Shown here: one piece after another, positions 8,036-16,004 of the stretch
Layout of the letters: the number at the start of each line of letters is the position of its first letter
How positions within the stretch are numbered: position 1 is the stretch's first letter
Assembly: GCF_009711055.1 (NCBI RefSeq)
Contig: NZ_WMJY01000010.1
Span: 38,274 to 102,273 of the forward strand
DNA from: Myroides pelagicus
GTDB taxonomy: Bacteria > Bacteroidota > Bacteroidia > Flavobacteriales > Flavobacteriaceae
Reading direction: 5' to 3'
DNA: 64,000 nt
Translations under genes and position numbers: made by a program
Notes under the pieces: generated by a model
What the model was told of the DNA's origin: nothing
Seen by the model: the letters and a program-made list of their open reading frames with translations, nothing else
Databases searched by the model: none

Positions 8036-8396
8036 GGCTGTTCGCAGTGGAGGAGCAGGTGGACAACACGTAAATAAGGTGTCGTCTAAAGTTGTTTTAT
8101 CTTGGAATTGTCAAAAATCTGTAGGAATAACAGAAGAGGAGAAAGTACTATTATTAGAGCGATTAAAAAATCGAATTAACAAGGATGGAATACTCATTTT
8201 GGAGACAGATACGACACGTAGTCAAGTGAAAAATAAGGAGCTTGTCATCAATAAACTGTTTGATTTAATTGCGAAGAGTTTGAAAGTTGATAAAGTTAGA
8301 AAAGAGACGAAGGTTCCGAAAAGTGTGATTAATAAACGCAAGGAAACAAAAGTGAAGATGTCTCTCAAAAAGGCCTTGCGTAAACGAGTGCTTTAG
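7998..8396 (+). CDS. arfB: Alternative ribosome-rescue factor / peptidyl-tRNA hydrolase ArfB
   Basis: A 132-residue release-factor-like protein with the catalytic GGQ at residues 21-23 (GGAGGQHVNKVSSKV) and a basic C-terminal tail rich in Lys and Arg (about 105-132). The tail of ArfB/YaeJ enters the empty mRNA channel of stalled ribosomes so that GGQ can hydrolyse the peptidyl-tRNA. The size and lack of a codon-recognition domain separate it from RF1/RF2. Its first 38 bp lie inside the end of pnuC, in another frame, suggesting translational coupling. Confidence 0.93.
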   Translation: MKKKIIEQELNFKAVRSGGAGGQHVNKVSSKVVLSWNCQKSVGITEEEKVLLLERLKNRINKDGILILETDTTRSQVKNKELVINKLFDLIAKSLKVDKVRKETKVPKSVINKRKETKVKMSLKKALRKRVL

Positions 8397-8447
8397 GTGT
8401 TAGTTTAGATGGGGTAGAACCCCGTATTATAAAGGAATCATTAAGGC

Positions 8448-8477
8448 TTGTAAATTGGTGAAGAGTAACTATATTTG
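8448..8477 (+). promoter_or_regulatory. Bacteroidota-type promoter for the thiamine receptor gene
   Basis: TTG at 8448-8450 is separated by 19 bp from TATATTTG at 8470-8477, a perfect match to the -33/-7 form TTG...TAnnTTTG. Transcription would start just before the TPP aptamer at about 8486. Confidence 0.75.
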
Positions 8478-8483
8478 CAAAAC

Positions 8484-8558
8484 AAAATCTCAAAGGGGTG
8501 CCGTACGGCTGAGATCATACCCATAGAACCTGGGCGGGTAATGCTGCCAAGGGATAAT
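8484..8558 (+). promoter_or_regulatory. TPP riboswitch upstream of the TonB receptor
   Basis: The THI-box elements appear in order: TCTCAAAGGGGTGCC, then GGCTGAGATCATACCC, GAACCTG, and GGGTAATGCTGCCAAGGGA. These are the pyrimidine-sensing and pyrophosphate-sensing helices of the thiamine pyrophosphate aptamer. Downstream, CCCCTTTT at 8616-8623 can pair with AAAGGGG in the aptamer (8493-8499), giving a plausible anti-aptamer close to the ATG at 8643. No clear terminator hairpin is seen, so I infer translational control; high TPP should reduce expression. Confidence 0.95.
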
Positions 8559-8642
8559 ACAGTAATTCTATGCTGTAATGGACAATGTGTAATTATTAGT
8601 AATAAAAAATAATTGCCCCTTTTATTTGTAAATTTTTTACGA

Positions 8643-10826
8643 ATGAAAAAAACTTTACTTCATCCTATCTACTTTTTAGGATTAATTGCTACAACGACTG
8701 CTGTAGCTCAAGAACAGCAAGCAGTAGATACGCTAAAGACTACCGCATTAAACGAGATCCTTGTATCTTCTGTTCGTGTGACTGAGAAAGATCCAATCGC
8801 TTTTGAAAACTTATCTAAATCTGCTTTATCTAAGAGAAACTTAGGGCAAGATATTCCTACGATGATGTCCTATATGACTTCTGTAGTGAGTACAACTGAT
8901 GCTGGTAATGGGATAGGATACTCTAGTTTTCGTGTTAGAGGGACTGATGCTACACGTGTAAATGTAACTTTGAATGGTATTCCTTATAATGATGGAGAGT
9001 CTCAAGGTACATTTTGGGTAAATATGCCTGACTTTACTTCTTCGGTGCAGAATATTCAGTTGCAACGTGGGGTAGGAACTTCAACAAATGGGTCAGCAGC
9101 ATTTGGTGCTAGTTTGAATTTAAACACTGATAATTACGCCTATGATGCATCAGGAGAGATAGCAAACTCTTTTGGTAGTTATAATACGCGCAAGTCGACC
9201 GTTAAGTTTAGTACTGGTCTTATCAATGATAAGTTTGAAATAGCAGGACGTTTGTCTGATATGAAATCAGATGGATATATTGACCGTGCATCGTCTCGAA
9301 TGAAATCTTATTTCTTACAAGGAGCGTATTTAGGAAAAACGTCATTAGTAAAAGCACTAGTTTTTGGTGGAAATCAAAAGACATATCAAGCGTGGAATGG
9401 AGTTAGTCAAGAAGAAATTGATGAATTTGGTCGTCGATATAATTCAGCTGGTAAGTATAAAGACGAAAATGGTCAAGTACAGTTTTACGATAATGAGACG
9501 GATAATTACAGACAAGATCATTATCAATTGCACTGGAGTGAGAAGTGGTCAGATCTTTGGTCGTCAAATGTATCTTTACACTATACTAAAGGTTTTGGTT
9601 TTTATGAGAATTATAAACGTGGTCAAGATTTAGGCTCTTATGGATTAAAACCAGTGGCGGGAAGTAATGGAACAATGATAGAAGAGAGTGATTTGATCCG
9701 TCGTAAGTTTTTAGATAACCATTTTTATGGTATGGTATTTAATGCAAATTATACTGGAGATAAAATCAGTGTAATTTTAGGAGGTGCTGCAAATAAGTAT
9801 GAAGGAGATCACTTTGGAGATATTTTATGGGTAAAAGAACCAGTAGATTATAAATATAAGCAAGAGTATTATAGAGATCATTCAGTGAAAACAGATATGA
9901 ATTTCTATACGAAAGCGAATTGGCAGTTTGCTAATCAATGGAATTTATATGGAGATTTGCAATATAGACGTGTAACTTATGAAGCAAATGGACAAGATAC
10001 TGGATTAGTCAATGAGCAATTTAATTTTTTTAATCCTAAAGCAGGGATTATCTATCAGTTAGATGCGGCTAATCAATTTTACTTATCATATGCGCGTGCT
10101 AATAGAGAACCTAATCGTACGGACTATGAAGAGAGACAAAAAAACGTTATGCCTAAGCATGAGCAATTAGATGATTTTGAATTAGGGTGGAGATATAAAG
10201 GAGATAGAGCAGAGATCAACGTTAATGCGTACTATATGAAGTACAAAGATCAATTGGTCTTAACAGGTCAGCTTAATGATGTCGGAGCTAATGTGAGAGA
10301 GAACATTGCGGATAGTTACCGTTTAGGGTTAGAAATAGATGCTAATGTTCGTGTATTAGATCAATTACATTGGTCGCCAAGTATAGCAATTAGCAGTAAT
10401 AAGAATAGAAATTTGAATTATTCTTGGGCAGGAGAGATGAAAAATTTCGGCAATACATCAATTGCTTTTTCTCCTGATTTTGTAGCATCGAATGCAATTA
10501 CATATTTACCAATGAAAGGCATGAGTGTTTCCTTGTTGACTAAGTTTGTGGGTGAACAATATATGTCGAACATTGAAACAGAAACCTCAAAGTTAGACTC
10601 CTATTTTGTTAATGATCTAAGTGTAAACTATGAGTTCCCAATCAAAGGATGGGTTAAAGGAATACAGCTTTCAGTATTAGCAAATAATATATTTAATACT
10701 AAATATATATCTAATGGGTATTATTGGACTGCATATGACGGAGGAAGTAATACGATGTATGATGGAGCGGGATATTATCCACAAGCAGAGTTTAACATCT
10801 TAGGAGGTGTGACGATTAAGTTTTAA
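8643..10826 (+). CDS. TonB-dependent outer-membrane receptor, probably for thiamine
   Basis: A 727-residue receptor with a signal peptide (cleavage after TAVA-Q near residue 24), a plug domain (about 40-165, with FRVRGTDATRVNVTLNGIPYN) and a 22-strand barrel ending in a terminal Phe (VTIKF). TonB/ExbBD energise the import of its ligand across the outer membrane. The ligand is inferred from the TPP riboswitch immediately upstream; regulation by TPP strongly suggests thiamine or a precursor. There is no SusD partner. I start at the ATG at 8643, whose signal peptide is canonical, rather than the in-frame TTG at 8613. The gene is monocistronic, ending at a terminator near 10855. Confidence 0.93.
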   Translation: MKKTLLHPIYFLGLIATTTAVAQEQQAVDTLKTTALNEILVSSVRVTEKDPIAFENLSKSALSKRNLGQDIPTMMSYMTSVVSTTDAGNGIGYSSFRVRGTDATRVNVTLNGIPYNDGESQGTFWVNMPDFTSSVQNIQLQRGVGTSTNGSAAFGASLNLNTDNYAYDASGEIANSFGSYNTRKSTVKFSTGLINDKFEIAGRLSDMKSDGYIDRASSRMKSYFLQGAYLGKTSLVKALVFGGNQKTYQAWNGVSQEEIDEFGRRYNSAGKYKDENGQVQFYDNETDNYRQDHYQLHWSEKWSDLWSSNVSLHYTKGFGFYENYKRGQDLGSYGLKPVAGSNGTMIEESDLIRRKFLDNHFYGMVFNANYTGDKISVILGGAANKYEGDHFGDILWVKEPVDYKYKQEYYRDHSVKTDMNFYTKANWQFANQWNLYGDLQYRRVTYEANGQDTGLVNEQFNFFNPKAGIIYQLDAANQFYLSYARANREPNRTDYEERQKNVMPKHEQLDDFELGWRYKGDRAEINVNAYYMKYKDQLVLTGQLNDVGANVRENIADSYRLGLEIDANVRVLDQLHWSPSIAISSNKNRNLNYSWAGEMKNFGNTSIAFSPDFVASNAITYLPMKGMSVSLLTKFVGEQYMSNIETETSKLDSYFVNDLSVNYEFPIKGWVKGIQLSVLANNIFNTKYISNGYYWTAYDGGSNTMYDGAGYYPQAEFNILGGVTIKF

Positions 10827-10854
10827 GTAAATTGAAACAGTTATAAGTTAGTCA

Positions 10855-10889
10855 AAGAGGGGTGATATTAAGTATTACCTCTCTTTTTT
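10855..10889 (+). terminator. Terminator after the thiamine receptor gene
   Basis: An imperfect stem pairs AAGAGGGGTGATA with TATTACCTCTCTT and ends in a T-run at about 10884. It is placed between the receptor gene and the convergent Rieske-like lipoprotein gene and may serve both. Confidence 0.6.
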
Positions 10890-10893
10890 ATAT

Positions 10894-11358
10894 CTAGTAC
10901 CGTATGACAATATTGTCACCTACACGTTTTGTGGGATAGGGTTTTAGTGCATATTGAAGCTTTTGATTGATAGGTCTTCCCCACGTAGCCACGTCGTAAT
11001 ACACTTTTTCTCCATTGTGTAAATGAGTTGCCCTACAATAAAAAAATGTTTTTTGTTTTGGATCTGGACTAAGGATAGAACTACCATCAGGCTGGATAGG
11101 ATGATTAGGGCAAGTTAGTTCATAGCTAGTATATTCATCCATACCGTTTACTGAATAAATAACCAAACCAGATATTCCATAACCGATAGTATAATTATAA
11201 TATACGCCACCGGCAATTCGTAGGTCATTAGCAAATACTAATGGAACAGATACATTTACACTTTGGCTAGGTAAATAAGGGTTTGAGTTGCTAATATCGC
11301 TCTTGGAACAGCCAATCATTGAGAGTATAGTGATAAAAAGCATTAATGTCTTTTTCAT
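10894..11358 (-). CDS. Rieske-like lipoprotein with non-standard ligand spacing
   Basis: A 154-residue lipoprotein: signal peptide with lipobox SMIGC (Cys17). The C-terminal half resembles a Rieske fold. CPNH (Cys83, His86) and CRATH (Cys108, His112) stand where Rieske proteins have CxH and CxxH, and YDVATWGRP...ALKPYP resembles the closing strands after the second loop. Spacing is CxxH and CxxxH, so a standard [2Fe-2S] site is doubtful; the fold may be kept with altered or no metal. Related flavobacterial lipoproteins often sit beside greA, as here, transcribed away from it. Function unknown. Start chosen at the ATG that begins the signal peptide; the frame extends upstream but without signal character. 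Confidence 0.75.
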   Translation of the reverse strand: MKKTLMLFITILSMIGCSKSDISNSNPYLPSQSVNVSVPLVFANDLRIAGGVYYNYTIGYGISGLVIYSVNGMDEYTSYELTCPNHPIQPDGSSILSPDPKQKTFFYCRATHLHNGEKVYYDVATWGRPINQKLQYALKPYPTKRVGDNIVIRY

Positions 11359-11461
11359 TGTATAAATGTTTGTAAAACAAATATAATTAATTAACTTTGA
11401 CCTAGTGTTCAAACACAAAAGATTAAAATATAGAAACGTAAAATAAGTACAATATTGTAAG

Positions 11462-11488
11462 AAATCCCGTAGTTATGGGATTTTTTCT
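11462..11488 (+). terminator. Hairpin with T-run 22 bp before greA
   Basis: AAATCCC pairs with GGGATTT around an 11-nt loop and a T-run follows. No plus-strand gene ends just upstream, so it could be a short leader attenuator for greA or end an unseen transcript. Confidence 0.5.
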
Positions 11489-11508
11489 ATTTATATAAAT
11501 CATTAATT

Positions 11509-11985
11509 ATGAGTAAGATTTCGTATTATACTGCAGAAGGTTTAAAGAAATTGAAAGACGAATTGGAGCAGTTAAAAAGTGTTGAGCGTCCGAAGGCTTC
11601 TCAAGCAATTGCTGAGGCTAGAGACAAGGGAGATTTATCGGAGAATGCGGAGTACGATGCGGCTAAAGAAGCGCAAGGTTTATTAGAACTTAAAATTGCT
11701 AAATTAGAAGAAGTAGTTGCTAGTGCAAGACTAATTGATGAATCACAATTAGATACTTCAAAGGTATTGGTGTTATCAAAAGTTAAGATTAAGAATCAAG
11801 CAAATGGAATGCAGTTAACATATACGCTAGTAGCAGAAAGTGAAGCAGATTTGAAAACAGGTAAAATATCTGTGACATCACCTATTGGAAAAGGATTGCT
11901 AGGAAAAGTTGTAGGAGACATTGCGGAGATTAAAGTTCCAAATGGAATACTTAATTTTGAGATTTTAGAAATTAGTAGAGACTAA
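11509..11985 (+). CDS. greA: Transcription elongation factor GreA
   Basis: A 158-residue protein of the usual length, with an N-terminal antiparallel coiled coil. The acidic tip is present (GDLSENAEYDAAKE, about residues 43-56); it enters the RNA polymerase secondary channel and promotes cleavage of backtracked RNA. The C-terminal FKBP-like domain follows (PIGKGLLGKVVGD). It is followed after 17 bp by a HIT protein gene; the pair is conserved in Flavobacteriaceae and is probably one operon. Confidence 0.97.
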   Translation: MSKISYYTAEGLKKLKDELEQLKSVERPKASQAIAEARDKGDLSENAEYDAAKEAQGLLELKIAKLEEVVASARLIDESQLDTSKVLVLSKVKIKNQANGMQLTYTLVAESEADLKTGKISVTSPIGKGLLGKVVGDIAEIKVPNGILNFEILEISRD

Positions 11986-12002
11986 TCAAAAACTAAAATA
12001 GT

Positions 12003-12392
12003 ATGAGTTCAATATTCACAAAGATTATCAACGGAGAAATACCTGCATATAAGGTTGCTGAGAATGATAAGTTTCTAGCTTTTCTAGATATTAATCCAAA
12101 TGCAAAGGGACATACATTATGCATTCCTAAACAAGAGATTAATAAGATCTTTGATATGGAAGAAGATCATTATGTAGAGCTAATGAAGTTTTCACGTGAA
12201 GTAGCAAAAGCGTTAGAGACGGCAGTGCCTTGTAAACGTATTGGTATGGCTGTGGTAGGGCTTGAGGTACCTCATGTTCACGTACATTTGATTCCATTAC
12301 AAGAGATGGATGATATGCGTTTTACTAAGAAGGAGAAATTAACACCGAGTGAGTTCGAAGAAGTTGCAAATGCAATTAAAGAATCGCTATAG
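12003..12392 (+). CDS. HIT family nucleotide-binding protein
   Basis: A 129-residue histidine-triad protein. The catalytic motif HVHVHLIP lies near residues 90-97, and the N-terminal SIFTKIINGEIPAYKVAE is typical of the HINT branch. Such proteins hydrolyse AMP-lysine, AMP-NH2 or similar nucleotide conjugates; the physiological substrate is generally uncertain. The gene is 17 bp behind greA and shares a terminator with the convergent histidine kinase gene. Confidence 0.95.
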   Translation: MSSIFTKIINGEIPAYKVAENDKFLAFLDINPNAKGHTLCIPKQEINKIFDMEEDHYVELMKFSREVAKALETAVPCKRIGMAVVGLEVPHVHVHLIPLQEMDDMRFTKKEKLTPSEFEEVANAIKESL

Positions 12393-12414
12393 GGTGTAGT
12401 AAATACTATAACGT

Positions 12415-12446
12415 AAAAAGGTCAGCATCATTAGTGCTGACCTTTT
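12415..12446. terminator. Bidirectional terminator between the HIT and histidine kinase genes
   Basis: A 12-bp perfect stem (AAAAGGTCAGCA with TGCTGACCTTTT, outer arms 12416-12427 and 12435-12446) with a 7-nt loop. It overlaps the last codons of the kinase gene on the other strand. Confidence 0.8.
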
Positions 12447-13585
12447 GGTTTTTTATAAGTAATGCAAAAGGTTGTTCCTTTGCCAATTTCAGATTGATGT
12501 ACACGAATTTTTCCATTTTGAAATTGTTCTACAATTCGCTTGGTTAGTGATAATCCTAATCCCCAACCCCGTTTTTTAGTTGTGTATCCAGGTTCAAAAA
12601 TTTTGGAATGTAACTTCTTAGGTATTCCACTACCCGTATCGGTAATAAATATATTTACAACTTTAGGGGTATCCTGTACTTGAATACTTATTTTTCCTTT
12701 TCCTCTCATAGCATCTATAGCATTTTTGATGAGATTTTCTATTGTCCAACTATGTAGTTCCTTATTGATAGGGATTAGTATAGGATAATTAGGGAAATGA
12801 GTAGTGTATTCGATTTGTTTTGAATTTCGGGGGCTTAGATATTCAAATGTTTTTTTTGTCTCTTCTACGATGTCGTGAAGCGTTAATTGTGGTTTTGAAC
12901 CTATTTTTGAAAATCGGTCAGCAATCGTTTGCAATCTGGAAACATCTTTATAAATTTCAGAAGTTATTTGTTCATCTACATTTTCAAGTTTCATAATTTC
13001 TATCCAACCGAGTAGGGAGGATAGGGGAGTTCCTATTTGATGAGCGGTCTCTTTAGCCATTCCTGTCCAAAGTTTGTTTTGCATAGCACTTCTGTGACTA
13101 CGATAAAAGTTGAAAATTAGAATTGAGAAAAAGAGAAAGACTAACACTAAAGAGATAGGATAGTATTTCAATTTGGTCAATAAAGATGAGTTACCATAAT
13201 ACAAGTATTGTACTTCATCCCCAATAATAACTTCCATAGGGTCATTTTGCGCTTTGAGTTTACGCAAATACTCTTTAGCTTTTTTAGGATTGTTTACAAT
13301 CTTTTCATCAACATTAATAAAAGAGAGTATGCTGTCATTTTCAGTTGTTTGAACGATGGGAATAGTTTTGTTTTCCGTCAAAATAAGCAAAGACAGACTT
13401 AGGCTAGTATCGCTTAGTTTTGCATTATATAAAGTATTTGTTGTTTCTGCCCAAATATTCATTTTAATACGTTCTTCTTCTTTATACATCTGAAAGAAAG
13501 AATACGTATTCCATAAGATGACTACTAGCGTAAAGAATGCAGCAGTGACAAGTAACCAGCGAATTATTTCCTTTTTATTGTTCAA
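12431..13585 (-). CDS. Sensor histidine kinase, membrane-bound
   Basis: A 384-residue kinase with two transmembrane helices (about 10-32 and 142-161) enclosing a 110-residue periplasmic region. There is no HAMP domain. Then come the phospho-acceptor box (AHQIGTPLSSLLGW, His182) and the ATPase boxes ENLIKNAIDAM, DTGSGIPKK and GWGLGLSLTKRIVEQ. The sensed signal is unknown. No response regulator is adjacent, so it is an orphan kinase whose partner must lie elsewhere. The start is a TTG at 13585: a stop codon lies two codons upstream, and the next ATG would remove the first helix. Confidence 0.92.
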   Translation of the reverse strand: MNNKKEIIRWLLVTAAFFTLVVILWNTYSFFQMYKEEERIKMNIWAETTNTLYNAKLSDTSLSLSLLILTENKTIPIVQTTENDSILSFINVDEKIVNNPKKAKEYLRKLKAQNDPMEVIIGDEVQYLYYGNSSLLTKLKYYPISLVLVFLFFSILIFNFYRSHRSAMQNKLWTGMAKETAHQIGTPLSSLLGWIEIMKLENVDEQITSEIYKDVSRLQTIADRFSKIGSKPQLTLHDIVEETKKTFEYLSPRNSKQIEYTTHFPNYPILIPINKELHSWTIENLIKNAIDAMRGKGKISIQVQDTPKVVNIFITDTGSGIPKKLHSKIFEPGYTTKKRGWGLGLSLTKRIVEQFQNGKIRVHQSEIGKGTTFCITYKKPKGQH

Positions 13586-13702
13586 TTCTTAGTAATTAAG
13601 GCATATAAAAGTATATAAATAAAACGAAAAAGGTGTTTTTTGAATTGTAATTGTATAAAATTTTTCATTTCTAAAAGCTTTTGTAAATTTACTACTTTAG
13701 AA

Positions 13703-14584
13703 ATGGAAAATATGAAAACTATAAAACCTAATGATATAAGCGTTGTAGAATTACAAGGCTTATTGCAAAGTTCAGTAGGTCCACGACCAATTGCACTTGC
13801 TAGTACTGTTGATGCAGATGGAAGACCTAATTTATCACCATTTAGCTTTTTTAATTTATTTAGCGCAAATCCTCCAATATTAGTCTTTTCTCCATCGAGA
13901 AGGGTACGTGATAACAGTTGTAAACACACATTGTTTAATGTGCAAGCAACAATGCAGGTTGTGATTAATGTTGTAACCTTTGATATTGTCCAACAAACAT
14001 CATTGTCAAGTACAGAATATAAAGATGGAGTTAATGAGTTTGAAATGGCTGGTTTCACAATGTTAGCTTCTGATGAGGTACGTCCATTTCGTGTAAAGGA
14101 GAGTCCTGTTCAATTTGAATGTAAGGTTCACGAAGTGATAGGATTAGGGAATGAAGGAGGAGCAGGAAACTTAGTAATTTGTGAAGTGGTGAAAATACAC
14201 GTTTCAGAAGAAATCTTGACTAGTGAAGGAAAAATTGACCAAAAAAAATTAGATTTAGTTTCTCGTATGGGGGGTAATTGGTATTCACGAGCAAATATGG
14301 GGATGTTTGAAGTAGAAAAACCATTAACAACATTAGGTTTAGGAGTAGGTGTAATTCCTCAAGAAGCAATAGTTAGCGGGGTTTTTACGGGTAATGATTT
14401 AGGAATATTAGGAAACGTAGAAGTGCTGCCTATAGAGGAAGAAATTCAAGTGTTTGTAGAGTCAAATCATGAATTAATGCATATATTGCAATCAGGAAGT
14501 ATAGTTGATAAATTTAAGCTTGCTAAAAAGTATTTAGAAGAAAATAATGTACCTTTGGCATGGAAAACTATATTGGCAAAATAG
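13703..14584 (+). CDS. Flavin reductase-like (FMN-binding split barrel) protein
   Basis: A 293-residue protein whose N-terminal 200 residues match the flavin reductase-like FMN-binding split barrel (SSVGPRPIALASTVDADGRPNLSPFSFFNLFSANPP is its FMN/dimer region, residues about 19-54). Members reduce or bind FMN and act as flavin donors or oxidoreductases; no partner oxygenase is nearby. The C-terminal 90 residues are a family extension of unknown role. The start is the ATG at 13703 or the one at 13712; residues upstream in the frame lack conservation. The upstream region is shared with the divergent kinase gene. Confidence 0.88.
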   Translation: MENMKTIKPNDISVVELQGLLQSSVGPRPIALASTVDADGRPNLSPFSFFNLFSANPPILVFSPSRRVRDNSCKHTLFNVQATMQVVINVVTFDIVQQTSLSSTEYKDGVNEFEMAGFTMLASDEVRPFRVKESPVQFECKVHEVIGLGNEGGAGNLVICEVVKIHVSEEILTSEGKIDQKKLDLVSRMGGNWYSRANMGMFEVEKPLTTLGLGVGVIPQEAIVSGVFTGNDLGILGNVEVLPIEEEIQVFVESNHELMHILQSGSIVDKFKLAKKYLEENNVPLAWKTILAK

Positions 14585-14614
14585 TAAATTAAAAACGAGG
14601 AAAATATTTAAAAG

Positions 14615-15223
14615 ATGGAAGTTACTGGAAGAATCAAGTTGATAGGACATACACAAGATATAAGCTCAAGCTTTAGAAAGAGAGAGGTAGTAGTAACTAC
14701 TGAAGATCAATATCCACAACACATATTGATTGAGTTTACTCAAGATAGAGTAGGTTTATTGGATACGTTTCAAGTAGGTGAGCCAGTGCGTGTTTCTATA
14801 AACTTAAGAGGGAGAGAATGGGTAAGCCCACAAGGAGAAACTAGATACTTCAATACAATTCAAGGTTGGAGAATTGAAAAGTTAGGAGCTGAGCAACCAA
14901 ACTACAATAACCAACAAGCTCCTGAACAAGGTTTTGGAGGAAATGCTCCACAAGGTCAGCAACAACAAGGAGGTTTTAATCAACAGCAAGGAGGTTTTAA
15001 TCAACAGCAAGGAGGTTTTAATCAACAGCAGCAACAAGGAGGTTTTAATCAACAGCAACAGCAAGGAGGTTTTAATCAACAGCAACAGTATGCAGGAGGT
15101 TTTAACCAACAACAGCAACAAGGAGGTTTTAATCAAAACCAACAAGGACAACAGAATGTGGGGAATCAATTCCCGCCTGCTTCAAGTTACAATGAAGAGG
15201 ATCACGATGATTTACCATTCTAA
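14615..15223 (+). CDS. DUF3127 OB-fold-like protein with Gln-rich tail and SSB-like tip
   Basis: A 202-residue protein. Residues 1-90 are the DUF3127 domain, an apparent OB-fold (MEVTGRIKLIGHTQDIS, then VSINLRGREWVSPQGETRYFNTIQGWRIEKL, which looks like an SSB core). Residues about 97-185 are low complexity, with seven near-tandem GGFNQQ units of varying Gln number. The last residues are EEDHDDLPF, closely resembling the acidic C-terminal tip of single-stranded DNA-binding protein (DDDIPF-type) that recruits repair and replication proteins. I therefore infer a nucleic-acid-binding SSB-like accessory protein; the family itself has no firmly established function. The repeats make its length likely to vary between strains. 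Confidence 0.85.
   Translation: MEVTGRIKLIGHTQDISSSFRKREVVVTTEDQYPQHILIEFTQDRVGLLDTFQVGEPVRVSINLRGREWVSPQGETRYFNTIQGWRIEKLGAEQPNYNNQQAPEQGFGGNAPQGQQQQGGFNQQQGGFNQQQGGFNQQQQQGGFNQQQQQGGFNQQQQYAGGFNQQQQQGGFNQNQQGQQNVGNQFPPASSYNEEDHDDLPF
14965..15135 (+). repeat. In-frame tandem repeats in the DUF3127 gene
   Basis: A unit of 18-30 bp encoding GGFNQQ plus a variable run of Gln recurs seven times (unit core GGAGGTTTTAATCAACAG). Three consecutive copies at the start are almost identical, so slippage or unequal recombination is likely. Confidence 0.85.
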
Positions 15224-15235
15224 TTTATAAAATTA

Positions 15236-15266
15236 AAATCCCTAAGTTATCTTAGGGATTTTTTTA
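15236..15266 (+). terminator. Terminator after the DUF3127 gene
   Basis: A 12-bp stem, AAAATCCCTAAG with CTTAGGGATTTT, around a TTAT loop, followed by T residues. aat begins 12 bp later. Confidence 0.8.
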
Positions 15267-15277
15267 TCTTTTTTTAT

Positions 15278-15922
15278 ATGATAACACTTTTAGATGAACA
15301 CTACTTGTATTTTCCCAATGTAGATGAAACGCATGAGTCGGGTATTATTGCCTTAGGGGGAGACTTGTCAGTTGATCGACTGCTGTTGGCGTATAGTTCA
15401 GGTATTTTTCCATGGTTTGAAGATGGAGAGCCAATTACTTGGTGGGCTCCAAATCCTCGAATGGTTTTGTTTTTTGATCAATTAAAAGTGTCAAGGAGTA
15501 TGCGAAATGTCTTGAGTAAAGGTGTTTTTCGTATTACATGGAATACCGCTTTTCGGGAGGTAATGTTGAATTGTCAAAATGTACCACGTCGAGGACAACT
15601 AGGAACATGGATAACAGATGATATGTTAGAAGCATATTGTAAGTTGAATGAGATAGGAGCTGCTAAATCAATTGAGGTATGGCAAGGAAATGAACTTGTT
15701 GGGGGGTTATATGGGATTGATTTAGGTCATATCTTTTGTGGGGAGAGTATGTTTTCTAAAGTTTCTAATGCTAGTAAGGTAGCCTTTATTTACTTAAGTT
15801 ATTATTTAGAAGCTGAAGGATATAAGTTATTGGATTGTCAGGTGTATAACGACCATTTAGCTAGCTTGGGAGCAGTAGAAATCCCTAGAGAAGTATTTAT
15901 GGAGTATTTGTATGATCGTTAG
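15278..15922 (+). CDS. aat: Leucyl/phenylalanyl-tRNA--protein transferase
   Basis: A 214-residue enzyme of the normal length. Family motifs include GIIALGGDLSVDRLLLAYSSGIFPW near the N-terminus, WWAPNPRMVLF and GGLYGIDLGHIFCGESMFS. Aat adds Leu or Phe from aminoacyl-tRNA to N-terminal Arg or Lys, creating N-end-rule degrons recognised by ClpS/ClpAP. The start codon follows the preceding terminator closely, so its promoter must overlap that hairpin or the gene depends on readthrough. Confidence 0.96.
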   Translation: MITLLDEHYLYFPNVDETHESGIIALGGDLSVDRLLLAYSSGIFPWFEDGEPITWWAPNPRMVLFFDQLKVSRSMRNVLSKGVFRITWNTAFREVMLNCQNVPRRGQLGTWITDDMLEAYCKLNEIGAAKSIEVWQGNELVGGLYGIDLGHIFCGESMFSKVSNASKVAFIYLSYYLEAEGYKLLDCQVYNDHLASLGAVEIPREVFMEYLYDR

Positions 15923-15944
15923 TATCTTTCGTATCTAAAAGGAT

Positions 15945-15992
15945 AAACCTCTAAATACCGATATAGTCGTATATTTGAGAGGTTTTTTTATT
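15945..15992. terminator. Bidirectional terminator between aat and thiF
   Basis: AAACCTCTAAATAC pairs with GTATATTTGAGAGGTTT (small bulge) around a CGATATAGTC loop, with a T-run on the plus strand and A-run before the stem. It serves the convergent ends of aat and the thiamine operon. Confidence 0.75.
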
Positions 15993-16004
15993 ATTGATTT
16001 GTAT

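Noticed and set aside
13582..14058. 158-codon open frame on the minus strand
   Set aside because: It lies antisense over the flavin reductase-like gene, whose product shows family motifs, while this frame gives no recognisable protein.
14882..15169. Repetitive stretch that could be taken for a CRISPR array or a minus-strand Leu/Ser-rich protein
   Set aside because: The repeats encode in-frame GGFNQQ units of the DUF3127 gene, units touch one another with no unique spacers, and the other frames are mere shadows.
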